Of a DNA stretch of 64,000 nt, positions 16,317 to 25,069 are shown one piece after another (within the stretch, counting starts at the first letter, position 1; each line of letters begins with the position of its first letter). The position numbers and the translations under genes were made by a program. This stretch comes from G965227875 sp965227875 (lineage in GTDB: Bacteria > Pseudomonadota > Alphaproteobacteria > Rhizobiales > JAJFHC01): NCBI GenBank assembly GCA_965227875.1, contig OZ245783.1:4278001-4342000 (forward strand). Direction: 5' to 3'. The notes under the pieces are model-generated. The model saw only the letters and a list, made by a program, of their open reading frames with translations. It made no database searches and was not told where the DNA came from.

Positions 16317-17136
16317 TTCCAGCGCAGGCTGGAAACCATGGGCGTTGAAGGCAGCTCGGCGCCAAGGTCATTTAGCACTGGTTTGCCGCGCCCCCCTGCA
16401 GGTGGAGCCGTCGATGCCGTGCACGGGGACGCCCCCCTGGACACCGGCCTCCGCCGGTGTTTCGGGTTTTGTCGGGTCTGAATGCAGTCGCGGCTCCTCC
16501 CGGTGTCTCGCACGCACCAGCTCCCGCGACACTGGCCCACCACTCCCCAACCCCCGCCCTGCGAAATTCCAGCGCAGGCTGGAATCCATTGGCGTTGCGG
16601 GCAATTCGGCGCAGCGGTCGTTTGGCGCTGGTTTGCCACGCATTCTCCCACGTGGAGCCGGCGATTCTGTGCACGAGGACGCCCCCTGGACACCGGCTTC
16701 CGCCGGTGTTTCGGATCTTTTTGCGGGTCTGAATGCAGCCGCAGTTCCTCTCGGCGTTTCCAATCTATTTGAGGACCCTGAATGCAGCGCAGGCTCCTCC
16801 GAATGTTTCAGGCGCACCTGCTCCCGCGACTCTGGCACACTACTCCCCGACTTACCCCTCCGAAATTCCAGCGCACGCTGGAATCCATTGGCGTTGCAGG
16901 CGGTTCGGCGCCGAGGTTTCTTGGCGCTGGTCTGCCACGCGTTCCCGCACGTGGAGCCGGCGATGCTGCGCAAGGCGACTCTCCCCTGGACACCGGCCTT
17001 CGCCGGTGTTTCGGATCTTGTTGTGGGTCTGAATGCAGTCGCGGCTTCCGCCCGGCGTTTCGCTCGCACCAGTGCTCGCGATATACGGCTGCAATTCTGC
17101 ATCCCACGTCCTCCGAATTTCCAGCAAACGCTGGAA
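16317..17136. repeat. REP-like array, four dispersed-repeat units
   Basis: Four units recur at spacings of about 250, 299 and 253 bp. Each begins with the dyad TTCCAGC-N4-GCTGGAA (16317-16334, 16567-16584, 16866-16883, 17119-17136). The first three are followed about 105-125 bp later by a second dyad ACACCGGC-N4-GCCGGTGT (16441-16460, 16690-16709, 16990-17009). Between them are further similar stretches with GTCTGAATGCAG. The 1,044-bp gap around it has no credible gene: long frames here are translations of the repeat itself. The layout fits extragenic palindromic (REP/BIME-type) elements. Confidence 0.8.
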
Positions 17137-17190
17137 TCCATCGGCGTCGCCGGCGCTGCGAAACCCCGACGTCGCCGGCGGGGCGGATGA

Positions 17191-17574
17191 TCAGAGGGAG
17201 AGGGAGTCGTGGGCTGCGATCAGGTCGTCGACGGTCTGTTCGAGCTCCTGGAGGCTGAACCTGTCCTCGTCGATGCTGATGACGAAGACGAAACTGCCGT
17301 CGGGAGCCAGGCCCGTATGGAGGAACCGGTTCCGCGTCAGGTCGCGGCCGGCACGTCTCAGGAAATGATACTGGTGTTCCGTGTCGGGAGAGGCGGGCAT
17401 CCGGCTGAGATTGACGAGCAGGCGACGATTGTCCGTCGACGGCGTGATATTGAGCTCACCGGATCGCTGGAAACGGAAACTGAAACTCCCGTCCGGCGCC
17501 GGAATCGTCGGCAGGTTCATGCTGGAGGCGAACGCCTCTATCGTGTTGAGCGTGCGTTGGGTGAATTCGGCCAT
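17191..17574 (-). CDS. Small CesT-like chaperone, probably for SctW
   Basis: This 127-residue protein has a leading helix (TLNTIEAFASSMNL), paired strands (GSFSFRFQRSGELNITP, RRLLVNLSRMP), a central region (YHFLRRAGRDLTRNRFLHTG), strands (GSFVFVISIDEDRFS) and a final helix (LQELEQTVDDLIAAHDSL), the class I chaperone order. It lies 40 bp after sctW on the same strand. In Yersinia the gatekeeper YopN is bound by the chaperones SycN and YscB, so a gatekeeper chaperone is the natural reading. It lacks the TIIRV-like tail of the three cargo chaperones, which fits a different client class. Confidence 0.6.
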   Translation of the reverse strand: MAEFTQRTLNTIEAFASSMNLPTIPAPDGSFSFRFQRSGELNITPSTDNRRLLVNLSRMPASPDTEHQYHFLRRAGRDLTRNRFLHTGLAPDGSFVFVISIDEDRFSLQELEQTVDDLIAAHDSLSL

Positions 17575-17614
17575 CGTGGCTCCGCGATTGATCAGAAGCG
17601 AATGAGGGGCGTCG

Positions 17615-18808
17615 TCAGGCCGTCTCGCCTTCTTCGTACGCCACTTCCTCGATCTCGACGAGATCGTCCATCACCGACAGGAGGATACTCGTCTGCTGTT
17701 GGCGGGACTGGGGCGAAGGCAGGACGTCGTCGGGCACGGTCAGCAGGAGATCGCGCATCCCGTTGGAAAAGACCACGGGCGCGGACGGTCCGGCATCCTC
17801 GAAGCCGCTGAGCAGCAGCTTGGCGTCGCCGGCGTTGACGGTCGCCTTCGAGACGAAGTGGAAGATCCGGCTCGAGATCGTCGTCGCGGTGGGCGGGTCG
17901 GGCAGTTTGATGATGTCCGGCACGGCGCGTTGCGTCTGGTCAATCAACTCCTGCGACGCGAAGTACACCGTCTGCATCTTCTTCAGCTTGCCCAGTTCCG
18001 TCGACAGGCCCTGCAGGAAGACCGGGTCGACCGAGGAATCGGCGCTCGACAGGTCGTGCCCGGCGGCCTTGAGGAAGGTGTCGACGACTTCCTCGAAACT
18101 GAGCTTGAGATTGTATTTCGAAAGGCTGTCGAAGAGCTGGCCCATGTTCATCTGTTCGCGCAGCATCATCCTGTAGCTTTCGCGAACGGTCGCCGGATCG
18201 GTTTCCAGGGTCTCCGCCATGTCCGAGGCGACCTGGGCGACGGCGAAACCGGCGCGGACATCCCGGACGATGCCGGGTTTCTCGAATTCCTCCCGGGCTT
18301 CGGCGAGCAGCGACTGGAACTCCTCGCTGGCGCCCTCCGCGGCGAAGTATTCCTGCGCGATGTCCAGTGCGGCGAACTGGTGCGTGACGTCGCGGTCGAA
18401 CGAATGGAGCGCGGCAAGGATGTCTTCCTTGGTGGGCTGCTGGCCTCCCTTGCGGCCTTCGAGAAGGTCCTGGAAGTCCTTGAACGTATCGACGAGCAGC
18501 CGCAGTTCTTCCTCCCGCGGCATGTCGGGAAGCTTGTCGTAGTACTCCGCGATTCGCTTGAGCGCTTCGAAATTGGTGCCCTGGCCCTGGCGCACGACGC
18601 TGGTGCCGAGATCTTTCTTGTTGGCGCGATGCGACGCGGCCATGCCGAGTTCTTCAGCCGCATCGAGAAGCTTGGACGTGGCGCTGGAGCTCGACGTCGC
18701 CTCCTGGCGCCTCTGGCCGGTCTGTTCGGCCATGACTTCCGCGCCGACCGTGGAGGTCACGTTGTGCGTTGCAACCTGTTGTCTCGTAACTTCAACCGGA
18801 CCGGGCAT
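17615..18808 (-). CDS. sctW: T3SS gatekeeper SctW (YopN/MxiC family), TyeA part fused
   Basis: This is a 397-residue hydrophilic, helical protein. The N-terminal 70 residues are Ser/Gln/Thr-rich, as in secreted gatekeepers. Then come the HrpJ-type helical repeats: FEALKRIAEYYDKLPD, EEELRLLVDTFKDFQDLLEG and DILAALHSFDRDVTHQFAAL. The C-terminal 90 residues (ISSRIFHFVSKATVN onward, with GMRDLLLTVPDDVLPS and LLSVMDDLVEIEEVAYEE) have the position and character of TyeA. The length equals YopN plus TyeA, so a one-chain gatekeeper as in MxiC/InvE is inferred. In the family it blocks effector export until contact and sorts substrates at SctV. It is divergent from the gene at 19090. Confidence 0.8.
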   Translation of the reverse strand: MPGPVEVTRQQVATHNVTSTVGAEVMAEQTGQRRQEATSSSSATSKLLDAAEELGMAASHRANKKDLGTSVVRQGQGTNFEALKRIAEYYDKLPDMPREEELRLLVDTFKDFQDLLEGRKGGQQPTKEDILAALHSFDRDVTHQFAALDIAQEYFAAEGASEEFQSLLAEAREEFEKPGIVRDVRAGFAVAQVASDMAETLETDPATVRESYRMMLREQMNMGQLFDSLSKYNLKLSFEEVVDTFLKAAGHDLSSADSSVDPVFLQGLSTELGKLKKMQTVYFASQELIDQTQRAVPDIIKLPDPPTATTISSRIFHFVSKATVNAGDAKLLLSGFEDAGPSAPVVFSNGMRDLLLTVPDDVLPSPQSRQQQTSILLSVMDDLVEIEEVAYEEGETA

Positions 18809-18894
18809 TTTTCTCTCCCAAACCAGATTCGATGGGGTCAGACGCGATTTTCGTCCGCGTCGAGAATAACATAGGTTTGGCGGGTCACCGATAC

Positions 18895-18910
18895 TGTGCC
18901 GAACAGTACA
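18895..18910. promoter_or_regulatory. Island operator A ahead of sctW
   Basis: The site reads TGTGCCGAACAGTACA, embedded in the larger dyad TACTGT-N5-ACAGTA (18892-18908). A near copy (TGTACCGAACAGTTACA) lies at 26632 in the same relative place. It is 87 bp upstream of sctW. Confidence 0.5.
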
Positions 18911-18983
18911 TCAATTGCGGTTTCGACGGCGAGGACACGGGTTCCGGCCGGTTAACTTCGTGCCGTATTTTGCGGTTGCCGGG

Positions 18984-18999
18984 TGTGCCTTATGATACA
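18984..18999. promoter_or_regulatory. Island operator B ahead of gene at 19090
   Basis: The site reads TGTGCCTTATGATACA, with 13 of 16 positions shared with the site at 26690 and 13 of 16 with that at 13959. It lies 91 bp upstream of the rightward operon. TATGAT within it could also serve as a -10 element, with TTGCGG 15 bp upstream. Confidence 0.5.
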
Positions 19000-19089
19000 G
19001 TGACCGTGGTACGGTTTTGCAATAGTATTGACGCGCCGGCGGTGTTTGGCCGGACGCCTGGAACGGGAAACCCGGATCGCGGATATCGG

Positions 19090-19620
19090 ATGTCTATGGA
19101 CGCAAGCGATACTGAAACCCTGTCGGGTGATGAGGTGAGGGAAGGCCGGTCACAGGCGGGTGGAACCGCTTCGGCCGGAACCCAGGCGCCGGCTGGCGAC
19201 GGTACGCCGGATTTCGAGAACGCCGCCCACTTCGCCGCCCGGATTTCCCACTGGCTCGACCAGCACAGAACGGCGTCCCAGCGCGTGACGGAAAACGACT
19301 GGCGCCGTGTCTTGCGGCAGGTCGCCGACGCACTGCAGCAGTTCGAGGAAATGGAATTCGTCCAGAACGACGAGCATGCACAGAGCCTGCTGGCGCGGGT
19401 CGTGAAGTCCGTCGATCTCGAGGACATGAACGAGCAACTCGACCGGTTCCTCTTTTATATCGCCGCGGTGTTCAGCGAGAAGATCGACGCTGGCGACGGT
19501 GCTCATGTTCAGGCATCAACCGGAAAAGCGACACGCCGGCCGATCGAAAACGCCGCGCAGCAGCAGATGGATGACGGCGAACCGCGCCGTGCGCGGGCCC
19601 GCACGCGCATGCGCCTTTAG
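19090..19620 (+). CDS. Unknown T3SS-associated protein, 176 residues
   Basis: The start is taken at the ATG at 19090 (a second ATG follows at 19096); there is no strong ribosome-binding site. The first 45 residues are disordered and Ser/Gly/Ala-rich. Residues of about 45-135 are helical (FAARISHWLDQHRTASQRV, WRRVLRQVADALQQFEEM, LEDMNEQLDRFLFYIAAVFS). The tail is Arg-rich (RRARARTRMRL). I recognise no family. It is the first gene of the rightward operon leading to the 481-residue protein, sctX and sctY. A chaperone or partner for the 481-residue protein is possible; nothing in the sequence proves it. Confidence 0.6.
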   Translation: MSMDASDTETLSGDEVREGRSQAGGTASAGTQAPAGDGTPDFENAAHFAARISHWLDQHRTASQRVTENDWRRVLRQVADALQQFEEMEFVQNDEHAQSLLARVVKSVDLEDMNEQLDRFLFYIAAVFSEKIDAGDGAHVQASTGKATRRPIENAAQQQMDDGEPRRARARTRMRL

Positions 19621-19664
19621 CGGTCTGCGCGGACCGGCGGACGAAACAGCAGGAAGGGAAGAGA

Positions 19665-21110
19665 ATGGTCGATCAATCCTGGGGTACGAAAACCGTTGTC
19701 GCGCCGACGACAGGCGATGCCCAGTCGATTCCCTACCAGTTTCTCGTAGGGTCCGATGTCGGGCTCGAATCGCCGCAGATCAGTGCCGGCAAGGAAGCGC
19801 TGTGGGCTACGTTGGACGGCGTAACCGGCACGCTGCCGGCAACCCCCGCGAACTTCGCAAACCCCACGGCCGATGAGTTCCTGACCTGGCATTCAGCGCA
19901 TCAGAACCAGTACATCATCACGCACGGTTCCGGGGGAATCGCCACGATCACCAATGGTGGCACCCTGACCGCGGTCCGATCCACGAACGGGCGGGACGTC
20001 TACGTCGTCGAGAATCTCAACAAGAACGATTTCGCCTTCATGCCCAAGGCTGACCAGGAGATTATCGCAGGCACTACCGCATTCAGGACGACGCTGGCCA
20101 GCCGTCTCACTCTCCTGCCCAACAACGCATCCGCGACAAATACCATCGGCGAAGCCCGCACGCTCGTCAAAGGCATCGTGACGGCCGCGATAACGCAGAT
20201 GAACAACAACCGAGGCAACATGTCGGCCGCCGACGTGGATGCCTTCACCGACCAGCTCGACAACCTCAATCTCCGGCTTGACGACATGGCGGTGTTTTCC
20301 CAGACGGACATCCAGGAAAAGGTGGACGACATAAAGGCCCGCTACGACCGGGCAAATGCGTTTGCGAACTACCCTGCACAAGGATCGGCCACGAACTTCA
20401 AGAGCACGGACGACGATGCGACGATCATCGCGGGCTATGCCAAGTTCATCGAACAGGAAAAGCGCATTCGCGACCTGGACAACGCGAAGTTCGATATCTC
20501 CCGCACCGGTGCGGTACAGGACAAGTCGCTCGACGTGCCGAACCTCGTCTTCCTTTTTCAGCTATACGCCAACCTCCAGACCGAGGCGATCGTGTCCTCG
20601 GAAACCGAGGAGATCCAGCAGCAGAACAAGTTCCTGCAGGACTATTCGGCGATGCAGGCGATCATAAACCGGACGTTGAAGGTGTTCGACGATACCGGCG
20701 ACGACGCCGCGAAGGAGAAACACAGGATCCTGGACAAGGCCGACGAGGGCGTGGTGAGCGAACCGGATCTGAGCGTCATCAGGATTTTCGAGGAAGACAA
20801 CAACGGCACGCACCCGAGCCATCCCATCGAGATCCTGAGGGGGCTGCCCCGGCGGCCTGACGGCGAGTTTCTCAGGGGCACGGGCTCCGACAGCAACAAG
20901 GCCTCGAACACCAACTGGCTGAAGACCCAGTGGGATGCGTTTGCGACCGAATTGTCCGACTCGGTTTCCCTGATCAACCAGGAAACCCAGATCAAGATGA
21001 ACGAGATCAATTCCATGGACAAACAGAAGAACCGGAATTTCGATCTCGCGAACAATGCCCTGCGCAAGATGACGGACATGATCCAGACCATCTCGCGCAC
21101 GACCTCGTGA
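19665..21110 (+). CDS. Probable T3SS extracellular component (needle-tip or filament-like)
   Basis: This 481-residue, Asn/Thr/Asp-rich protein has almost no aromatic clusters and no Sec signal; the ribosome-binding site is GGAAGGGAAGAG. The C-terminal 60 residues form a long amphipathic helix (WDAFATELSDSVSLINQETQ through FDLANNALRKMTDMIQTI) like the polymerising coiled-coil ends of EspA, tip and needle proteins. A second long helical region lies at about 160-235 and another at about 255-330. It sits in the same operon as sctX and sctY and shows no hydrophobic pore helices, so it is a tip/filament candidate rather than a translocator. It could equally be an effector; the sequence alone cannot settle this. 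Confidence 0.5.
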   Translation: MVDQSWGTKTVVAPTTGDAQSIPYQFLVGSDVGLESPQISAGKEALWATLDGVTGTLPATPANFANPTADEFLTWHSAHQNQYIITHGSGGIATITNGGTLTAVRSTNGRDVYVVENLNKNDFAFMPKADQEIIAGTTAFRTTLASRLTLLPNNASATNTIGEARTLVKGIVTAAITQMNNNRGNMSAADVDAFTDQLDNLNLRLDDMAVFSQTDIQEKVDDIKARYDRANAFANYPAQGSATNFKSTDDDATIIAGYAKFIEQEKRIRDLDNAKFDISRTGAVQDKSLDVPNLVFLFQLYANLQTEAIVSSETEEIQQQNKFLQDYSAMQAIINRTLKVFDDTGDDAAKEKHRILDKADEGVVSEPDLSVIRIFEEDNNGTHPSHPIEILRGLPRRPDGEFLRGTGSDSNKASNTNWLKTQWDAFATELSDSVSLINQETQIKMNEINSMDKQKNRNFDLANNALRKMTDMIQTISRTTS

Positions 21111-21135
21111 CGGCCGGGGACTGAACGGAGCGAAC

Positions 21136-21516
21136 ATGCGCGTACGTGGACTTAACGTCGGTGTCGAATCGGTCTCCCGCTGGCAGGTCGAGGACGAGCA
21201 GCATCTTCCCGAGCAGAAATCGCTGCGCCCGGCCTTTCTGCCGAAATACCGCGAACTCGACGAGATTCTGCGCCGCCCTTCGCTCGACGAGCGGCTGCCA
21301 AACCTCTTGCAGCCTGAACTGCTCGACCCCGATCTTCTCGAGCCGGCCATGCTGACGGAGGTGCGCAAGCAGACCATGGACATCATGACCCGGCACGCGG
21401 GCAAGTCGGCCGGGCCCAATCGGCAGACCTTCGAAAAGGCGGCGGAATATCTGGGTCAGGATGTCCACCTGGACGACGAGATCCGCGCGGCACTCGCCGC
21501 CCTGTTGCAGGGTTAG
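21136..21516 (+). CDS. sctX: Probable SctX (YscX family)
   Basis: This 126-residue protein is the right size for YscX (about 122) and has a similar layout: a short N-terminal GVESVSR segment like the GIEKLS of YscX, a Pro/Leu-rich middle (LLQPELLDPDLLEPAMLTEV) and a C-terminal helical end with DDEIRAALAALLQG. It sits directly ahead of the clear SctY gene, the order found in Ysc systems. YscX is an early export substrate that binds YscY and the SctV export gate and is needed to assemble the needle. Sequence identity by eye is low; the pairing with sctY carries much of the call. Confidence 0.65.
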   Translation: MRVRGLNVGVESVSRWQVEDEQHLPEQKSLRPAFLPKYRELDEILRRPSLDERLPNLLQPELLDPDLLEPAMLTEVRKQTMDIMTRHAGKSAGPNRQTFEKAAEYLGQDVHLDDEIRAALAALLQG

Positions 21517-21525
21517 GGCAGCGCC

Positions 21526-21921
21526 TTGAACACGGTCATCTCCACCTCGCCGACGGAACTGGGGACGAAGCACAGGGATTTCCTGCTGCTGACGATTTTC
21601 GTCCTGACCCAGCACGGTCTCGTGGAGCGCGCGACGGTCCTGCTGGACGCGATGATCGCAGCCGGCGACAGCTCAAAGGACGTCCGTCTCGCAGAAGCCG
21701 TCCTGTCGTTCTTCATGGAAGACTACGACCGGACGCTCGAAAGCCTCGAGAAACTCGACCGCATCGACCCGATCGAGCGGTTCGGCCAGCAGAAACTGAA
21801 CGAACGCCAGCGCATGCGCCGTTACCTGCGCGCAAAATGCCTGCATGAAATCAGGGCCGAAGCCGAGGCACGAGACGCGATCGACATCTATCTTCGGCGT
21901 GGTGCGGAAAGAAAGGGCTGA
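21526..21921 (+). CDS. sctY: SctY (YscY family), TPR chaperone of SctX
   Basis: This 131-residue protein probably starts at TTG, since no suitable ATG is available before the conserved part. Residues of about 15-45 (KHRDFLLLTIFVLTQHGLVE then RATVLLDAMIAA) match the start of YscY, which reads KRQQEFLLLNGW and then HAERACILLDALL. Two TPR-like helix pairs follow. In the family YscY binds YscX and the cytoplasmic part of SctV. It starts nine bp after sctX and converges with sctG eight bp after its own stop. Confidence 0.78.
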   Translation: MNTVISTSPTELGTKHRDFLLLTIFVLTQHGLVERATVLLDAMIAAGDSSKDVRLAEAVLSFFMEDYDRTLESLEKLDRIDPIERFGQQKLNERQRMRRYLRAKCLHEIRAEAEARDAIDIYLRRGAERKG

Positions 21922-21929
21922 ACGCCCGT

Positions 21930-22286
21930 TCAGAGTCCTTCGAGCGTCGATGACGCCATGGACGCGAACGGGGTTCCCGGCGCGGTCGCGATGACGTCCT
22001 CGAGGATTTCGCGTCCTTCCTGGGTCTCGTCGTTCTGGATGAGCGCGATGCCGAGGAAGGTACGCACGCCGTCGGTGGGAGGTGCTGCCTTGAGGAGCTC
22101 GATCGCCTTGCCCGCGTTTCCCGAAAGGATCTCCACGAGCCCGCGGCCGAGAAAGCCGGCCTCCTGGTTCGGCCTCAGGACGCGTATGGCGTCGAAGATG
22201 GCCACGGCATGGCCGTTCATGCCCCGGTTCGCCGCGATGAAGCCCACGTCCGCGAGCAGTCTGAGGTCTTCCGATTCGATGGGCAT
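21930..22286 (-). CDS. sctG: Probable SctG, TPR needle chaperone (YscG-like)
   Basis: This 118-residue protein has about three TPR-like helix pairs (LADVGFIAANRGMNGHAVAI, GFLGRGLVEILSGNAGKAIE, FLGIALIQNDETQEGREILE). Size and repeats fit YscG (about 115) and the HrpB1/HrpK group. It lies 98 bp after sctD on the same strand, at the end of an operon that also holds sctF and a YscE-like gene. YscG and YscE together hold the needle subunit YscF in the cytoplasm. A generic TPR protein would look the same; the context with sctE and sctF makes this the best reading. Confidence 0.62.
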   Translation of the reverse strand: MPIESEDLRLLADVGFIAANRGMNGHAVAIFDAIRVLRPNQEAGFLGRGLVEILSGNAGKAIELLKAAPPTDGVRTFLGIALIQNDETQEGREILEDVIATAPGTPFASMASSTLEGL

Positions 22287-22384
22287 GGGCTTGTCGCTCT
22301 TACTTGTGGCCAGGACCTGATGCTACAGTGTGCTTGTCCGGAGACGGACGAAAACCGTTCGTCATGGATAATGCCTGCCGGGCG

Positions 22385-24601
22385 TCACTCGATCAGCCAG
22401 GAGAGTTCGTCGTTGTAGAGTTTCACCGCGAGACCGTCCACCTGCCTCAGGATGATCCCGAGTTCCCCGATATGGAGGATATTGCTGGACACGGTCGGAG
22501 ACGATCCCTCGGGGAGTTTCTTGCCCGCGGAGAGCTGCAGGTACCGGCGGCCCGAAAGGTTGATGCCCGAAACGTCGAGATCGTACTCGTTCAGGCCGCG
22601 CGCGACGATCCGAGCGAGCGCCTTGTTGCGCCGACTCTGCTTCAGGTATTGCGATACCGCCTCCAGGCTGTAGCCCTGCAGACGGCGGGCGTCGCGGACG
22701 CATTCGCCTGTCTTGCGCGGATTGAAGGCCGCTTCGAGGATCAGCCTCTGGTTCGAGGGTTCGAAATTCGCGATGGACACCGCCTCGGTCATGCTGACGA
22801 TGTCGAGCCAGAACAGCACCGGCGCCAGATTGCTGACGGTCAGCGTGGAGTTCTCCCAGCAGATGTCGCTGCCGAGCAGTTCTTCCTGAAGCAGGGGAAG
22901 GAAGTCGTTCATGACCTTCTTCACCTTCCAGTCTTCGGATGCCCCGTGAATGGAATTGGCCCACTGGTTGGCGAGGTTTCCGATCGCCGCGCCCAGCGTG
23001 GAGTTGGTTCCCGAGGACGCGTCTTCGCGCCACGACTCGATGGCCTTCGACGCGGCGTCGGAGAGTTTGATGTCCGGTTTGTCCTCAGACTGCGTCGCCG
23101 CGTCGGAGTTGACGGCTGCGTTGCCGGTGGTCCCCGACGCAGTCTCCGTTTTGGGCCTGGCCTTGTCTCCCGCACCCGGACCGGCGCTCTTGTCGGCGGC
23201 TTCCAGCATGCTCGCAAGCGAAAGCGTCGCGCCTCCGGATGCCCCCCCGATCTGGGTCACGGACGGCCCTGACGCACCGTTCTCGGAATTTGCGGCCGTC
23301 TCCGGCTCCTTCTTCGGCGCTCCCACGAAAACGTCGCGCAGGTCGTACCGGCCGCGGCGCAGCTTGTCGACGTTCAGCACCGTGTCGTCATCCGAGGCGG
23401 CCGCGCCCACGACGATGGCAGGGCCTTTCCGCTGGGCTCCGGGGTCTATCGTCGTGACGGACCCGTCCTCGTTGAGCAGCTGCACGAAGGACCGCAAGGG
23501 CATGTGCTGGGCATACTTGGTCGAGTAGGTCTGGAGAAACCCGACCCAGCGGTCGACGTTTTCAGCCAGCATCGCGCCGAACGCCTCGACGACGTAGTCC
23601 TGCTGACGGAAGGTGATCGTGCCTTCGATCTGCGAAAGTTTCGCCAGCGCGATGATATCTTCCAGCAGCGAGTCCGCCGTCTTGATCTCGTTCTTGACCG
23701 ATTCCAGGCCGAGGACCTGGTCGTTCACGAGCCGTTCGAACGCGTCCACTTTGTCCTTGTCGAGCACGACCCCGCTCAGCGTCAGGTTTCCGCTGCGGTC
23801 GAGCTGGTAGTCGATGTCGATCTTCTGCTCTTTCACGAGGCTGGCGACATCGTTCTCGATGATCCCCAGCACCCAGACGCGGATGCGCACCGGCACGCCG
23901 GAATCGTCGACGGCCTTGACGATGGCACGCCGCTGGACAAGTTCGCGGACGTACCCGGTCGCGATGATCGTACCGTCGACTTCTTCGCGAACCTCGATCT
24001 GCTGGCCGAAATCGAACTTGTCGAGCGCCGAGCGGACCGCCTGGATGCCGGTCGCCTTCGCCTTGCTGACGAAATCCATGTCTCCGGACTGGCGCGTCGT
24101 GCTGTACCAGACGACGAAGCCGGCCAGAAGGAACAGCCCGATCGCGGGCAGGGCGAGCTGTCTCCACCTGGAATTGGTATCGGATTTCTTGCGCTTCCGG
24201 CGCTTCCGGGCCGGTTCCGCACCTGTATCCCCGCCACCGGCGATCGCACCGGTATCGGCGAGACTCGTCCATTGTGCGGTGGGTGGGCCCAGCGCGAAGC
24301 GCACCATTCCCGTGGAGATCACGTCGAGCGGCTCGACCTCACGCCAGTCGCTGTCTCCGGCATCTATCTCCAGCCCGTTGGCCGTCTTGACCGACCCGCC
24401 GCCGCCGGCCAGTTCGATCTTGCCGGGCGAGACCCGTATCCTCGTATGAGACGGCTTGAGACTCAGATCGACGAGATGGATGTCGTCGTCCGGACCGGAC
24501 CCGAGCGTATATTCGCCCGGGGACAGGGCAACTTCGACTCCGGACTGGGCGCCGCTCAGAATTTTGAGGATCTGATCGCCTTGTGCGCCGGTGTCGCTCA
24601 T
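22385..24601 (-). CDS. sctD: SctD, inner-membrane ring protein, extended form
   Basis: This 738-residue protein has an N-terminal forkhead-associated fold (GSGPDDDIHL at 34-43, SHTRIRV at 51-57), a basic stretch RKRRKRKK (132-139) and one membrane helix (about 149-167, LALPAIGLFLLAGFVVWYS). Periplasmic ring-building repeats follow (for example IATGYVRELVQRRAIVKAVD and LTLSGVVLDKDKVDAFERLV). This is the SctD plan, but YscD is only about 420 residues. Here about 300 extra residues follow, including a Ser/Ala/Gly-rich stretch near 430-520 and a C-terminal folded part. Long SctD proteins are also known from Chlamydia. It is transcribed with sctG and probably sctF and sctE. Confidence 0.85.
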   Translation of the reverse strand: MSDTGAQGDQILKILSGAQSGVEVALSPGEYTLGSGPDDDIHLVDLSLKPSHTRIRVSPGKIELAGGGGSVKTANGLEIDAGDSDWREVEPLDVISTGMVRFALGPPTAQWTSLADTGAIAGGGDTGAEPARKRRKRKKSDTNSRWRQLALPAIGLFLLAGFVVWYSTTRQSGDMDFVSKAKATGIQAVRSALDKFDFGQQIEVREEVDGTIIATGYVRELVQRRAIVKAVDDSGVPVRIRVWVLGIIENDVASLVKEQKIDIDYQLDRSGNLTLSGVVLDKDKVDAFERLVNDQVLGLESVKNEIKTADSLLEDIIALAKLSQIEGTITFRQQDYVVEAFGAMLAENVDRWVGFLQTYSTKYAQHMPLRSFVQLLNEDGSVTTIDPGAQRKGPAIVVGAAASDDDTVLNVDKLRRGRYDLRDVFVGAPKKEPETAANSENGASGPSVTQIGGASGGATLSLASMLEAADKSAGPGAGDKARPKTETASGTTGNAAVNSDAATQSEDKPDIKLSDAASKAIESWREDASSGTNSTLGAAIGNLANQWANSIHGASEDWKVKKVMNDFLPLLQEELLGSDICWENSTLTVSNLAPVLFWLDIVSMTEAVSIANFEPSNQRLILEAAFNPRKTGECVRDARRLQGYSLEAVSQYLKQSRRNKALARIVARGLNEYDLDVSGINLSGRRYLQLSAGKKLPEGSSPTVSSNILHIGELGIILRQVDGLAVKLYNDELSWLIE

Positions 24602-24760
24602 CTTTTCAGACTGTGCCCCGCTCTAGGGTATCGAACTGTTCGTCTGCATGGCCTTCAAGGACCGGAAGCGGCCCCGGAGCCCTCGTACCATTCGGCAGGC
24701 GAACACGGCGGAAGGCCGCCGTTTCGGAGGCCTTCTCCGCGCTCAGGTCGGAAGAATGGG

Positions 24761-25069
24761 TTACGCGACGTTACGCGTAATCGTCTTCAGCGAGTCCGCC
24801 ACGCTCTTGAGCATGTTCGTCCGCAGGTTCGTGATCGCGGACCACGTGTTCATCGCCATCTGCATGGAGAACATCTTTTCCGTGTCGGAAAGGTTGGCGT
24901 TCTGTTCGATCGCGCGGATGTCGTCCTCGATGGCCACGGTCTGCTCCTGCAGGTACCGCTGCCGCCAGATCAGGTCGAAACCATCCCGGTTGACATAGTC
25001 CTGAACCCATGCGGCTGCGCCATGCGTGGTACTGGGAGTGAATTCACCTGGTGTCGGATTTGTCGCCAT
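24761..25069 (-). CDS. sctF: SctF, T3SS needle subunit
   Basis: This is a 102-residue helical protein. The C-terminal segment WSAITNLRTNMLKSVADSLK aligns with WSVIYNINSTIVRSMKDLMQ at the end of Yersinia YscF, with the same spacing of Trp, Asn, Ser and Asp. A helical N-terminal part precedes it, as in needle subunits (about 80-90 residues); this one is slightly longer at the N-terminus. It lies between sctE and sctD on the same strand, with GAGG nine bases before the ATG. In the family it polymerises into the extracellular needle and is held by SctE/SctG before export. Confidence 0.82.
   Translation of the reverse strand: MATNPTPGEFTPSTTHGAAAWVQDYVNRDGFDLIWRQRYLQEQTVAIEDDIRAIEQNANLSDTEKMFSMQMAMNTWSAITNLRTNMLKSVADSLKTITRNVA

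Noticed and set aside
16317..17136. CRISPR array
   Set aside because: Repeat spacing is 250-300 bp and the repeats are imperfect dyads, not short direct repeats with 30-40 bp spacers; no cas gene is near.
16183..17190. A rightward protein of about 335 residues across the repeat array
   Set aside because: It is a translation of the repeated units, with near-identical peptide blocks recurring in several frames and both strands.
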